64,000 nt of DNA, taken from contig CAYSOF010000016.1 in the NCBI GenBank assembly GCA_964432595.1, positions 1 to 64,000 of the forward strand. The letters run 5' to 3'. Each line of letters begins with the position of its first letter. Position 1 is the stretch's first letter. Shown here one piece after another: positions 34,909 through 45,232 of this stretch. The notes under the pieces are model-generated. The model saw only the letters and a list, made by a program, of their open reading frames with translations. It was not told the origin of the DNA and searched no databases. This DNA comes from DASYLJ01 sp964432595 (GTDB taxonomy: Bacteria > Desulfobacterota > Binatia > DP-6). The translations under genes and the position numbers were made by a program.

Positions 34909-36738
34909 TCAGGCGACGTGGCGCCCCGTCGACTCCGCCTTCACGATCTCCTCGAACTGCTCGGCCTCGATGACCTCCTTCTCGAGGAGGATCTTGGCCA
35001 CGTGATCGAGGACGGCCCGGTTCTCGGTGAGCAGTGACACCACCCGGGCCATGCGCTCCTCGGTGAGCCGCCGCGTCTCCTGGTCGATCGCCTGCGCCGT
35101 CGCCTCGCTGTACTCGCGCTGCTCCGGCCACGCGGGCGCGCCGTTGCCGAGAAAGCCCGGCCCCCGCTGGCGCGGGAACGTCATCGGACCGAGCGTCTCG
35201 CCCATGCCGTACTCGAGCACCATCGAGCGCACGATGTCCGTCGCCCGCTGCAGGTCGTTGTGCGCGCCCGTCGACACCTCGCCGAAGACCACCTGCTCGG
35301 CGGCCCGCCCGCCGAAGAGCACGTCGATCTTCGCCTCGAGCTCCTTCCGCGTCATCAGGTAGCGGTCTTCGGTCGGCAGCTGCTGCGTGTAGCCGAGCGC
35401 CGCCACGCCGCGCGGGATGATCGAGATCTTGTGCACTTTGTCGGCGCCCGGTGTCAGCGCCGCGACGAGCGCGTGGCCCGTCTCGTGGTAGGCGACGATG
35501 CGGCGCTCGTCGGCGTTGATCAGGCGGTTCTTCTTCTGTAGCCCGGCGACGACGCGATCGACCGCCTCGTCGATGTCGGCCATCGTCACCTGCTGCCTAC
35601 CTTTGCGCGTGGCGAGCAGCGCCGCTTCGTTGATCAGGTTCGCGAGATCGGCGCCGACGAAGCCGGGCGTGCGCTTCGCGACCACCGTCAGGTCGACGTC
35701 GGGCGCCAGCTTCACGCCCTTCGAGTGCACGCGCAGGATCGCCTCGCGACCCTCCCGATCGGGGCGGTCGACCAGCACCTGACGGTCGAAGCGCCCGGCG
35801 CGAAGGAGCGCGGGGTCGAGGACTTCCGGGCGGTTGGTGGCGGCGAGGATGATGACGCCCTTCGTGCTGTCGAAGCCGTCCATCTCGACCAGCAGCTGGT
35901 TCAGTGTGTTCTCGCGCTCGTCGTGTCCGCCGATGCCGCCGATGCCGCGCGCCTTGCCGAGCGCGTCGAGCTCGTCGATGAAGACGATGCACGGGGCCTT
36001 GGCCTCGGCCTGCGCGAACATGTCGCGCACGCGCGCGGCGCCCATGCCCACGAACAGCTCGACGAATTCCGAGCCGCTGATCGAGAAGAACGGCACGCTC
36101 GCCTCGCCGGCGACGGCCTTGGCCAGCAGCGTCTTGCCGGTCCCGGGAGGGCCGACGAGGAGGACGCCCTTCGGCAGCTTGCCCCCGATGGCGCGGTAGC
36201 GCTCGGGCTCCTTCAGGAACGAGATGATCTCGGTCAGCTCCTCCTTCGCCTCGTCCTGCCCGGCGACGTCGTCGAACGTGACGCCGGTCTCTTTCTCCGC
36301 GTAGATCTTGGCCCGGCTCTTCCCGAAAGCCATCACGCCGGTGCCGGGACCCATCCGCCGCATCGCGAACGCCCAGATGCCGACGAACACGAGCGCCGGT
36401 AGCACCCAGGACACGATCGCGTTCAGGAACGGGCTCTCGTACTGGCCCTCGAACTTGACGCCGTTCTTCTCGAGGTCCGGGACGAGCGTGTCGTCGGCGA
36501 CGCGGACGGTGACGAACGTGACGGGCTCGCCCTTCTCGGGCGAAAGCTTCCCGCGGATCAACGAGTCGGAGATGACGACGTCCTGGAGACGGCCTTCGCC
36601 GAGACGCTTCTTGAAATCGGAGTAGCTGAGCTCGGTCACCTTCGGGGCGAAGAAGGACTGCACCGCGAAGAGGACGGCGGCCACCAGGACGAAGTAGCCG
36701 ATCGAGAGGGTCTGGCGCGGCGGCATCCGCGGATTCAT
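34909..36738 (-). CDS. ftsH: ATP-dependent zinc metalloprotease FtsH
   Basis: 609 residues from the ATG at 36738 (a TTG at 36774 lies upstream). Two transmembrane helices (about 12-29 and 107-127) flank the periplasmic FtsH extracellular domain. The AAA domain has Walker A GPPGTGKT (about 196-203), Walker B FIDELDAL, and an arginine-finger region; the zinc site is HETGH (His418-Glu419-His422). It degrades membrane and regulatory proteins at the inner membrane. It is divergent from the P450 gene; promoters probably lie in 36739-36830, but I see no convincing boxes there. Confidence 0.97.
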   Translation of the reverse strand: MNPRMPPRQTLSIGYFVLVAAVLFAVQSFFAPKVTELSYSDFKKRLGEGRLQDVVISDSLIRGKLSPEKGEPVTFVTVRVADDTLVPDLEKNGVKFEGQYESPFLNAIVSWVLPALVFVGIWAFAMRRMGPGTGVMAFGKSRAKIYAEKETGVTFDDVAGQDEAKEELTEIISFLKEPERYRAIGGKLPKGVLLVGPPGTGKTLLAKAVAGEASVPFFSISGSEFVELFVGMGAARVRDMFAQAEAKAPCIVFIDELDALGKARGIGGIGGHDERENTLNQLLVEMDGFDSTKGVIILAATNRPEVLDPALLRAGRFDRQVLVDRPDREGREAILRVHSKGVKLAPDVDLTVVAKRTPGFVGADLANLINEAALLATRKGRQQVTMADIDEAVDRVVAGLQKKNRLINADERRIVAYHETGHALVAALTPGADKVHKISIIPRGVAALGYTQQLPTEDRYLMTRKELEAKIDVLFGGRAAEQVVFGEVSTGAHNDLQRATDIVRSMVLEYGMGETLGPMTFPRQRGPGFLGNGAPAWPEQREYSEATAQAIDQETRRLTEERMARVVSLLTENRAVLDHVAKILLEKEVIEAEQFEEIVKAESTGRHVA

Positions 36739-36830
36739 GCGATGTACGCTGGCGGGTTGCGGCGTCTCGCGCAAGCCGGGCGCAGCCGTTCTCTTGAGGC
36801 GACGGGGCCGGCCCTGCCATGATCCGCGCC

Positions 36831-38021
36831 ATGGAACAGCCGGCGGACCTCGAGTACGACCCGTACGCGTACGCGATCCACGAGGACCCGTATCCGACGT
36901 ATCGTCGGCTGCGCGACGAGGCGCCGGCCTACTGGAACGAGCGGCTCGGCTTCTGGGCGCTGTCGCGCTTCGCCGACGTGCAGACCGGCCTGCACGACTG
37001 GGAGACGTACTCGTCGACCGGCGGCCCGGCGCTCGAGCAGTCGAGCGGCTCGACGCCGCCGATGATCATCTCGATGGACCCGCCGCGGCAGGCGAAGCTC
37101 CGCCGGCTCGTCAGCAAGGTCTTCACGCCGCGCCGGGTGGCGATGATGGAACCCGACGTCCGCGCGCTCGCGCTGTCCCATCTCGGCCCGCTGCTCGAGC
37201 GCGGCGGCTGCGACGTCGTGCAGGAATTCGCGGCCAAGCTGCCGATGGACGTCATCAGCGTGATGCTCGGCGTGCCCGAGGCCGACCGCGACATGCTGCG
37301 CGGCTGGTCCGACGCGCTCCTCCATCGCGAGGAGAACCAGCGCGACATCCCGGAGGCCGGCCGGGTGGGCGCCGCCAACCTGGCGCGCTACTTCGCCACC
37401 GACATCGCGCGGCGCCGCGCCCAGCCCGGGCCCGGCATGATCAGCGATCTGATCGCGGCCGAGGTCGACGGCGAGCGCCTCACGGACGGCGAGATCATCG
37501 GCTTCTGCTTCCTTCTCGTGATCGCCGGCAACGAGACGACGACCAAGATGCTCGGCAACGCGATCACGCTGCTGCACCGTCACCCCGATCAGCGCGCGGC
37601 GATCGTGCAGGACCCGTCGCTCGTCGCCGGCGCGGTGGAGGAGGTGCTGCGCTACGACAACTCGACGCAGATGATCGCGCGCACGCTCGTGCGGGACGTC
37701 GTGCTGTACGAGCGCCGCATGGAGGCGGGCCGCAAGGTGCTGCTGCTGATCGGCGCCGGCAATCGCGACGAGCGCGTCTTCGCGCGGCCCGACGCGTTCG
37801 ACATCCGTCGCCGGCCCGAGCAGCTGCTGCACTTCGGCCACGGCATCCACGTGTGCCTCGGCGCGTCGCTGGCGCGGCTCGAAGGGCGCGTCGCCCTCGA
37901 GGAGGTGCACGCGCGCATGCCCGACTACGTCGTCGACGAAGCGGGCCTCGAGCGCGTGCACTCGGCGAACGTGCGCGGCTTCAGCCGCGTGCCGATCACG
38001 TTCACGCCGGCACGGGCCTGA
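36831..38021 (+). CDS. Cytochrome P450
   Basis: 396 residues; an ATG at 36819 would add four. Soluble bacterial P450 with I-helix AGNETTTK, K-helix ExxR in EEVLR, and heme-binding FGHGIHVCLGASLAR (Cys342). It has no fused redox partner and no ferredoxin gene in the window. The shared stop/start with the next gene (TGATG) shows co-translation with the CDF transporter, an unusual pairing. The substrate is unknown; the resemblance to CYP families acting on terpenoids or steroids is not decisive. Confidence 0.95.
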   Translation: MEQPADLEYDPYAYAIHEDPYPTYRRLRDEAPAYWNERLGFWALSRFADVQTGLHDWETYSSTGGPALEQSSGSTPPMIISMDPPRQAKLRRLVSKVFTPRRVAMMEPDVRALALSHLGPLLERGGCDVVQEFAAKLPMDVISVMLGVPEADRDMLRGWSDALLHREENQRDIPEAGRVGAANLARYFATDIARRRAQPGPGMISDLIAAEVDGERLTDGEIIGFCFLLVIAGNETTTKMLGNAITLLHRHPDQRAAIVQDPSLVAGAVEEVLRYDNSTQMIARTLVRDVVLYERRMEAGRKVLLLIGAGNRDERVFARPDAFDIRRRPEQLLHFGHGIHVCLGASLARLEGRVALEEVHARMPDYVVDEAGLERVHSANVRGFSRVPITFTPARA

Positions 38022-39049
38022 TGGCGTCGACCGAGGAGCGCGTTCGACTGCGCGCCGGCCTGCTCTCGCTGGCCGTCGGGACGGCGCTGCTCGGGGTGAA
38101 GTACGCGGCCTACCTGTGGACGGGCTCCGCCGCCGTGCTGTCCGACGCACTCGAGTCGATCGTGAACGTGATGGCGGCCCTCTTCGCGCTCGGCAGCATC
38201 GTGTTCGCCGGCCGCCCGGCCGACCGCGGCCATCCGTATGGCCACGGCAAGATCGAGTACTTCAGCGCCGTGTTCGAGGGCGGGCTGATCGCCTTCGCCG
38301 CGTTCCTGATCGTCGTCTACGCGATCCGCGACTTCGTGCAGGGGCCCGCCGTCGAGGACGTCGGCATCGGCGTCGCGCTGACGGCCTTCGCGGGCGCCAT
38401 CAACGCGGCCCTCGGCTGGTACCTGCTGCGCACGGGCCGCCGCGCGCAGTCGCTGATCCTCGTCGCCGACGGCCAGCACGTCCTGTCGGACTTCTGGACG
38501 AGCCTCGGCGTCGTGGCGGGCCTCGTCCTGGTCCGGCTCACCGGCTACCCGTGGCTCGATCCCGCGGTCGCGCTCGTCCTCGGCGTCAACCTGGCGGTCA
38601 CGGGCGGCCGGCTGGTGCGCACCGCCGCCGGCGGTCTCCTCGACGAGGAGGACAGCCAGCTCCTCGCCAGGCTCGTGCGCGGGTTCGACGACGTGCGGTC
38701 GCCCGGGATCATCCGCATCCACGGCCTGCGCGCGATCCGTGCCGGCCGCTTCACGCACGTCGATGCGCACCTGATCGTCCCGGAGTTCTGGTCGGTCGAG
38801 CAGGCGCACGAGGCCTCCGACGCATTCGCCGATCGGGTGATCGCGTCGTGCGACATCCAGGGCGAGATCATCTTCCACACCGACCCGTGCCGCCGTGCCT
38901 TCTGTGTCCACTGCGACGTGGCGGACTGCCCGGTGCGGCAGGCGCCCTTCACCCTGGTGCCCCCGCTGACCATCGACGAGGCCACCAAGCCCGTCGAGAC
39001 GTTCCCCTACGTCCTCGTCCCCGACCCCGCCGCCCGCACGATTGGTTGA
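38021..39049 (+). CDS. Cation diffusion facilitator (CDF) transporter with Cys-rich tail
   Basis: 342 residues. Six transmembrane helices with CDF motifs: VLSDALESIVN (TM2), GHPYGHGKIEYF, and DGQHVLSDFW in TM5 (HxxxD). The C-terminal cytoplasmic domain includes IIRIHGLRAIRAGRFTHVD. It then has a tail with Cys at residues 290, 295, 298 and 303 (CX4CX2CX4C) that looks like a metal-binding cluster. It would export a divalent metal in exchange for protons. The start overlaps the P450 stop by one base. The metal is not predictable from sequence. Confidence 0.9.
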   Translation: MASTEERVRLRAGLLSLAVGTALLGVKYAAYLWTGSAAVLSDALESIVNVMAALFALGSIVFAGRPADRGHPYGHGKIEYFSAVFEGGLIAFAAFLIVVYAIRDFVQGPAVEDVGIGVALTAFAGAINAALGWYLLRTGRRAQSLILVADGQHVLSDFWTSLGVVAGLVLVRLTGYPWLDPAVALVLGVNLAVTGGRLVRTAAGGLLDEEDSQLLARLVRGFDDVRSPGIIRIHGLRAIRAGRFTHVDAHLIVPEFWSVEQAHEASDAFADRVIASCDIQGEIIFHTDPCRRAFCVHCDVADCPVRQAPFTLVPPLTIDEATKPVETFPYVLVPDPAARTIG

Positions 39050-39080
39050 CATCCCCTCGATCGGACGCATCTGCGCCAGC

Positions 39081-41360
<2,280 letters not shown>

Positions 41361-41368
41361 TCTACAAA

Positions 41369-41396
41369 CCGCCGGCGCGCTTCGGCGCGCCGGCGG
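41369..41396. terminator. TTCG-loop terminator of lon
   Basis: A perfect 12-bp stem (CCGCCGGCGCGC / GCGCGCCGGCGG) closed by an extra-stable TTCG tetraloop, followed by CGTCTTTG, begins 8 bases after the lon stop. Confidence 0.8.
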
Positions 41397-41445
41397 CGTC
41401 TTTGCGCACTCCGGCGGGTGGCACGCGGCGTGCTGGACCTGCCCG

Positions 41446-42237
41446 ATGGCCGAGCAGCAGATCTACCGCCGCCCCGCCGACTACGACCTCGAGCACGAGG
41501 ACGACGAGCGCGACATCGGCTTCCACGTCGAGCTCGTGCGCCGGCTGCGTCCGCGACGGCTCCTCGAGCTGGCGTGCGGCAGCGGGCGGGTGACGTTCCC
41601 GCTGGCCGAAGCCGGCTTCGACGTCGTCGGCCTGGAGTCGTCCGACGCGATGCTCGCCGAGGCGGAGCGGAAGCGCGGAGAGCTGGCGCCCGAGGTCCGC
41701 GACCGCGTGCGGCTGGTGCAGGGCGACATGCGCTCGTGGCATGCCGACGAGCCGTTCGACGTCATCGTCACGCCCTGCGGGTCGGTCTGCCATCTGCTCG
41801 ACGTGGACGACCGCATCGCCACCTGGCGGACGGCGCGCGCGAACCTGGCCCCCGGCGGCCGCTTCTCCGTCGACGTCCCGATGCCCGATCTCGCCGCCTA
41901 CGCCGACTCGCTGCGAAGCCCGGCGCGTGCGCTCGTCGAGATCGACAGCGACACCCGCGACGACGAGGGCCGCCGCCTGATCCGCAGCAAGACGACGACG
42001 TACGACGCCGCGACGCAGCACGCGGCGATCCGCTTCCTCTACGACCGTTTCCACGACGAGCGGCACGAGGCGCGCTACGTCAGCGACTTCGAGAGCCACG
42101 TCTACTTCCCCGAGGAGCTGCGGCTGCTCTATCGCCTGGCCGGCTTCACGGTCGAGGCCGAGTACGGCGACCACCGCTTCGCGCCGCTGCGCGCGAAGTC
42201 GCGCATGGTGGTGATGGTGGGACGGGTCGACTCCTAG
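41446..42237 (+). CDS. Class I SAM-dependent methyltransferase
   Basis: 263 residues with a Rossmann methyltransferase core: motif I LLELACGSGRVTF, LESSDAMLAEAERK, VQGDMRSW, VIVTPCGSVCHLL, and LAPGGRFSVDV. The substrate cannot be inferred. The C-terminal half (YDAATQHAAIRFLYDR; LLYRLAGFTVEAEYGD) fits small-molecule methyltransferases. Its TAG stop lies within a CTAG shared with the convergent SDR stop. The start is the only ATG in a good position after the lon terminator. Confidence 0.85.
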   Translation: MAEQQIYRRPADYDLEHEDDERDIGFHVELVRRLRPRRLLELACGSGRVTFPLAEAGFDVVGLESSDAMLAEAERKRGELAPEVRDRVRLVQGDMRSWHADEPFDVIVTPCGSVCHLLDVDDRIATWRTARANLAPGGRFSVDVPMPDLAAYADSLRSPARALVEIDSDTRDDEGRRLIRSKTTTYDAATQHAAIRFLYDRFHDERHEARYVSDFESHVYFPEELRLLYRLAGFTVEAEYGDHRFAPLRAKSRMVVMVGRVDS

Positions 42238-42974
42238 CGCAGGTGCCGCCCGCCGTCGACGCGGATCGTCTCGCCGGTGACGAAGTCGCCGTCGATGAGC
42301 GCGACGACCGCCTTCGCGACCTCGATCTCGCCGCCCCAGCGGCCCAGCGGCGTCGCCTTCTCGATGGCGTCGCGCTCCGTCGCGGTGAGCGCCGGCGGCG
42401 CGACGATCGGACCGGGCGCGATGGCGTTGACGAGGATCTGATCGGCCGCGAGCTCGAGGGCGAGCGCTTCGGTGAGCGCCACGACGCCGGCCTTCGCGAC
42501 GTAGTAGGGGAGGTAGCCCGGATAGCGCGGCCGTCCGCTGGCCGCGACCCAGTCGCCGACGTTGATGATCCGGCCGCCCCCGGCGGCGCGCAGGTGCGGC
42601 ACCGCCGCGTGCGCGCAGCAGAAGCTGGCGCGCAGATCGACGGCGAGCTGCTCGTCCCACTCCGCGACGGTGAGGTCGTCGAACGGCACCTGCACGTAGC
42701 GCGACGCCATGTTGATCAGCACGTCGAGCCGGCCGAGCGCCGCCACGGTGTCCGCGACGAGCGCCGCGCATTCGCCGGCGTCGCGCACGTCGGTCGCGCG
42801 CAGGAACGCGCGCCGTCCGAGCGCCCGCACCGCCGCCGCCGTCGCCTCCGCCTCGTCGCGCGACTGGTGGTAGCTCAGCGCGACGTCGGCGCCGCGCGCC
42901 GCCAGGTCGCGCGCGACGACGTCTCCCACGCGCTTGCCGCCCGTGACGAGGACGACGCGGTCGGCGATCTGCAT
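42234..42974 (-). CDS. SDR-family reductase (FolM/pteridine-reductase-like)
   Basis: 246 residues from the ATG at 42974. Nucleotide motif VLVTGGKRVGDVVA, NMAS, active-site YLPYYVAKAG (Tyr and Lys). The usual catalytic Ser position reads NVGDW with Asp, and the GKRVG start and SYHQSRDEAE resemble FolM/PTR1-type pteridine reductases rather than classical 3-ketoacyl reductases. It would use NADPH to reduce pterins or another small substrate. A longer GTG/ATG start at 43034 is possible but adds no family sequence. Divergent from the helicase gene. Confidence 0.85.
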   Translation of the reverse strand: MQIADRVVLVTGGKRVGDVVARDLAARGADVALSYHQSRDEAEATAAAVRALGRRAFLRATDVRDAGECAALVADTVAALGRLDVLINMASRYVQVPFDDLTVAEWDEQLAVDLRASFCCAHAAVPHLRAAGGGRIINVGDWVAASGRPRYPGYLPYYVAKAGVVALTEALALELAADQILVNAIAPGPIVAPPALTATERDAIEKATPLGRWGGEIEVAKAVVALIDGDFVTGETIRVDGGRHLR

Positions 42975-43093
42975 GTCGAGCCCGGTACAACGGGCCGCCA
43001 CGGGAGTCCACTCGTGCGCTTGCCTCGGCCCCATGCGTCCCGCTAGGGCTGAACGTTCGTGCCGTTCCCGAACTCGAGCCCGGAGCCCGCCGC

Positions 43094-45178
43094 GTGACGA
43101 TTCCGCTCGTCGACGAGGAGCTGCGTCTCCTCGCCGAGGTGCTCGAGCGCCTCGACACGACGACCGCCGCGGCGCCGCCGTCCGAGGTGTCGCTCGTGAA
43201 GGAGCTGGAGCACCTGCGCGAGGCGATCCGTAGTGCGAAGGAAGAGGACCGGCCGGCGCTCGTGCAGCAGTGGGATCGGCAGTCGGCGCTGCTGCGCCAG
43301 CTGCGCAACGCCGACCGGCCGCAGGCCGTCGATGCGGGCTCGCCGTACTTCGCCCACCTCCGCCTGAAGGAGAGCAACGGCGAGCACGACATCCTGCTCG
43401 GCAACACGACGCGGCTGCTGCCCGGCCTGCCCATCGTCGACTGGCGGAACGCGCCGATCTCGCGGATCTTCTACCGCTACCGTCAGGGCGACGAGTACGA
43501 GGAGGAGATCGCCGGCCGTACGAAGAGTGGCGAGGTCGTCGCGCGGCGCACGGTCACGATCCGCGATCGCAGCCTCCTGCGGGTCGCGGCGCCCGAAGGC
43601 ATCTTCGACGTCGACCCGACGTCGCCGGACGGCTGGAAGCAGTCGGCGCTCGAGCCGTCACGGCTCGCGGGCGGGCAGGGCGCGGCGCTCCGCGCGCACG
43701 ACGTCGGCGGCGCGTCCGATCGTCGCCTCGGCACCGACCTGCGCGGCGCGCGCCGTCGCGCCGACAAGCATCTGCCCGCGATCGCGGGCCTGATCGATCC
43801 GGCGCAGTTCGAGCTGATCACGCGGCCGTCGAGCGGCTTCGTCCTGATCCGCGGCACGGCGGGCTCCGGCAAGACGACCGTCGCGCTGCACCGCATCGCC
43901 TACCTCGCGTACGAGGATCCGCGCGTCGACTCGCCGGACACCCTCTTCCTGGTGTTCTCGCCGGCGCTTCGCCAGTACGTCGGCCACGTGCTTCCGGCGC
44001 TCGGCGTGACGCGCGTCGCGGTGAAGACGTTCCAGGACTGGGCGATGGAGCAGGTGCGCCGCGTGCTGCCCGCGCTGCCGCGCGCGGTGCGCGAGCTGAC
44101 GCCGGCGGGCGTCCACCGCCTGAAGCTGCATCCGGCGATGGTGATGGCGCTCGCCGATCACGTCCGCCGCGTGCCGGGCAATCCCACCCCGGCGCAGGTG
44201 GTCGACGACTGGGCGAGCGTCCTGATGGACCGGCCGTTCCTGAAGCAGGTGCTCGACCGCGAGGCGCCCGGCGCCTTCAGCGACGCCGAGCTCGAGCGTG
44301 CCACCGATTGGAACCGCAAGCGGCACGAGGATCTGCGCGCGTGGCTCGCGGGCGACGAGAGCATCGACGCCGAGCTCGACGCCGAGGACGCGGCGCTGCT
44401 GCTGCTCGCGTGGCAGCTGCGCATCGGTCCGCTGCCCGGACGCGGCGGCGGGCGGCTGCGCTACCGGCACGTGGCGATCGACGAGGTACAGGACCTGTCG
44501 CCGCTCGAGGTGCGCGTGCTCCTCGACTGCCTCGACCGCAATCGCAGCCTCACGCTCGCCGGCGACACGCAGCAGCACCTCGTCGCCGGCGGCGGCTTCA
44601 CGTCGTGGGCCGACTTCCTGCGCCGCCTGGGCCTCCAGGGCCAGGAGGTCAGCACGCTCGACGTCAGCTACCGCTGCACGCACGAGATCGCGACGTTCGC
44701 GCTCGGCGTGCTCGGCGACCTGCGCGAGGACGACACGCCACCGCGCACGGTGAAGAGCGGTCCGCCGGTCGAGCTGTTTCGCTTCACCGATCACGGTGCC
44801 GCCGTGGCGTTCCTGGCCGACGCGCTGAGCGAGCTGATCTCGCAGGAGCCGCTCGCGTCCGTCGCGGTGCTGACGCCGTCGCCCGACCTGAGCGCGCTGT
44901 ACGTGCGCGGCCTGCTGGCCAGCGAGGTGCCGAAGGTCCGTCGTGTGGAGCAGCAGGACTTCACGTTCGCGCCGGGCGTCGAGGTGACCGAGATCGAGCA
45001 GGTGAAGGGCCTCGAGTTCGACTACGTCGTGCTCGTCGAGACCAGCACCGGACAGTTCCCGGACACTGCGGAGAGCCGGCGGCGGCTGCACGTCGGCTCG
45101 ACGCGTGCCGTGCACCAGCTCTGGCTGACGAGCGTCGGCACGCCGGCGGCTCCCGTCCGCGCCCAGCTCACCTCGTAG
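43094..45178 (+). CDS. HelD-like UvrD/superfamily I helicase
   Basis: 694 residues with a GTG start. The N-terminal acidic coil (DEELRLLAEVLERLD) and the WRNAPISRIFYRY stretch match HelD-type factors that bind RNA polymerase. Walker A GTAGSGKTTVALHR (residues about 257-270), DEVQDLSPLE (motif II), AGDTQQHL (motif III), LDVSYRCTHEI (motif IV) and VEQVKGLEFDYVVL-type motif V follow. HelD recycles stalled or free RNA polymerase; a repair helicase is the alternative. No partner gene nearby. Confidence 0.85.
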   Translation: MTIPLVDEELRLLAEVLERLDTTTAAAPPSEVSLVKELEHLREAIRSAKEEDRPALVQQWDRQSALLRQLRNADRPQAVDAGSPYFAHLRLKESNGEHDILLGNTTRLLPGLPIVDWRNAPISRIFYRYRQGDEYEEEIAGRTKSGEVVARRTVTIRDRSLLRVAAPEGIFDVDPTSPDGWKQSALEPSRLAGGQGAALRAHDVGGASDRRLGTDLRGARRRADKHLPAIAGLIDPAQFELITRPSSGFVLIRGTAGSGKTTVALHRIAYLAYEDPRVDSPDTLFLVFSPALRQYVGHVLPALGVTRVAVKTFQDWAMEQVRRVLPALPRAVRELTPAGVHRLKLHPAMVMALADHVRRVPGNPTPAQVVDDWASVLMDRPFLKQVLDREAPGAFSDAELERATDWNRKRHEDLRAWLAGDESIDAELDAEDAALLLLAWQLRIGPLPGRGGGRLRYRHVAIDEVQDLSPLEVRVLLDCLDRNRSLTLAGDTQQHLVAGGGFTSWADFLRRLGLQGQEVSTLDVSYRCTHEIATFALGVLGDLREDDTPPRTVKSGPPVELFRFTDHGAAVAFLADALSELISQEPLASVAVLTPSPDLSALYVRGLLASEVPKVRRVEQQDFTFAPGVEVTEIEQVKGLEFDYVVLVETSTGQFPDTAESRRRLHVGSTRAVHQLWLTSVGTPAAPVRAQLTS

Positions 45179-45232
45179 GGGTCCCACCGGGCCGGATGAC
45201 CCGCGGCCCCGACTGTGTCACTAGGGCCTCGG

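Noticed and set aside
34890..34911. TGACG/CGTCA inverted repeat enclosing two stop codons
   Set aside because: A 5-bp stem with a 12-base loop; probably chance given both ends are TGA stops.
36739..36830. Promoter boxes between ftsH and the P450 gene
   Set aside because: TTGCGC and TACATC occur on the ftsH strand but with 22-base spacing; not convincing.
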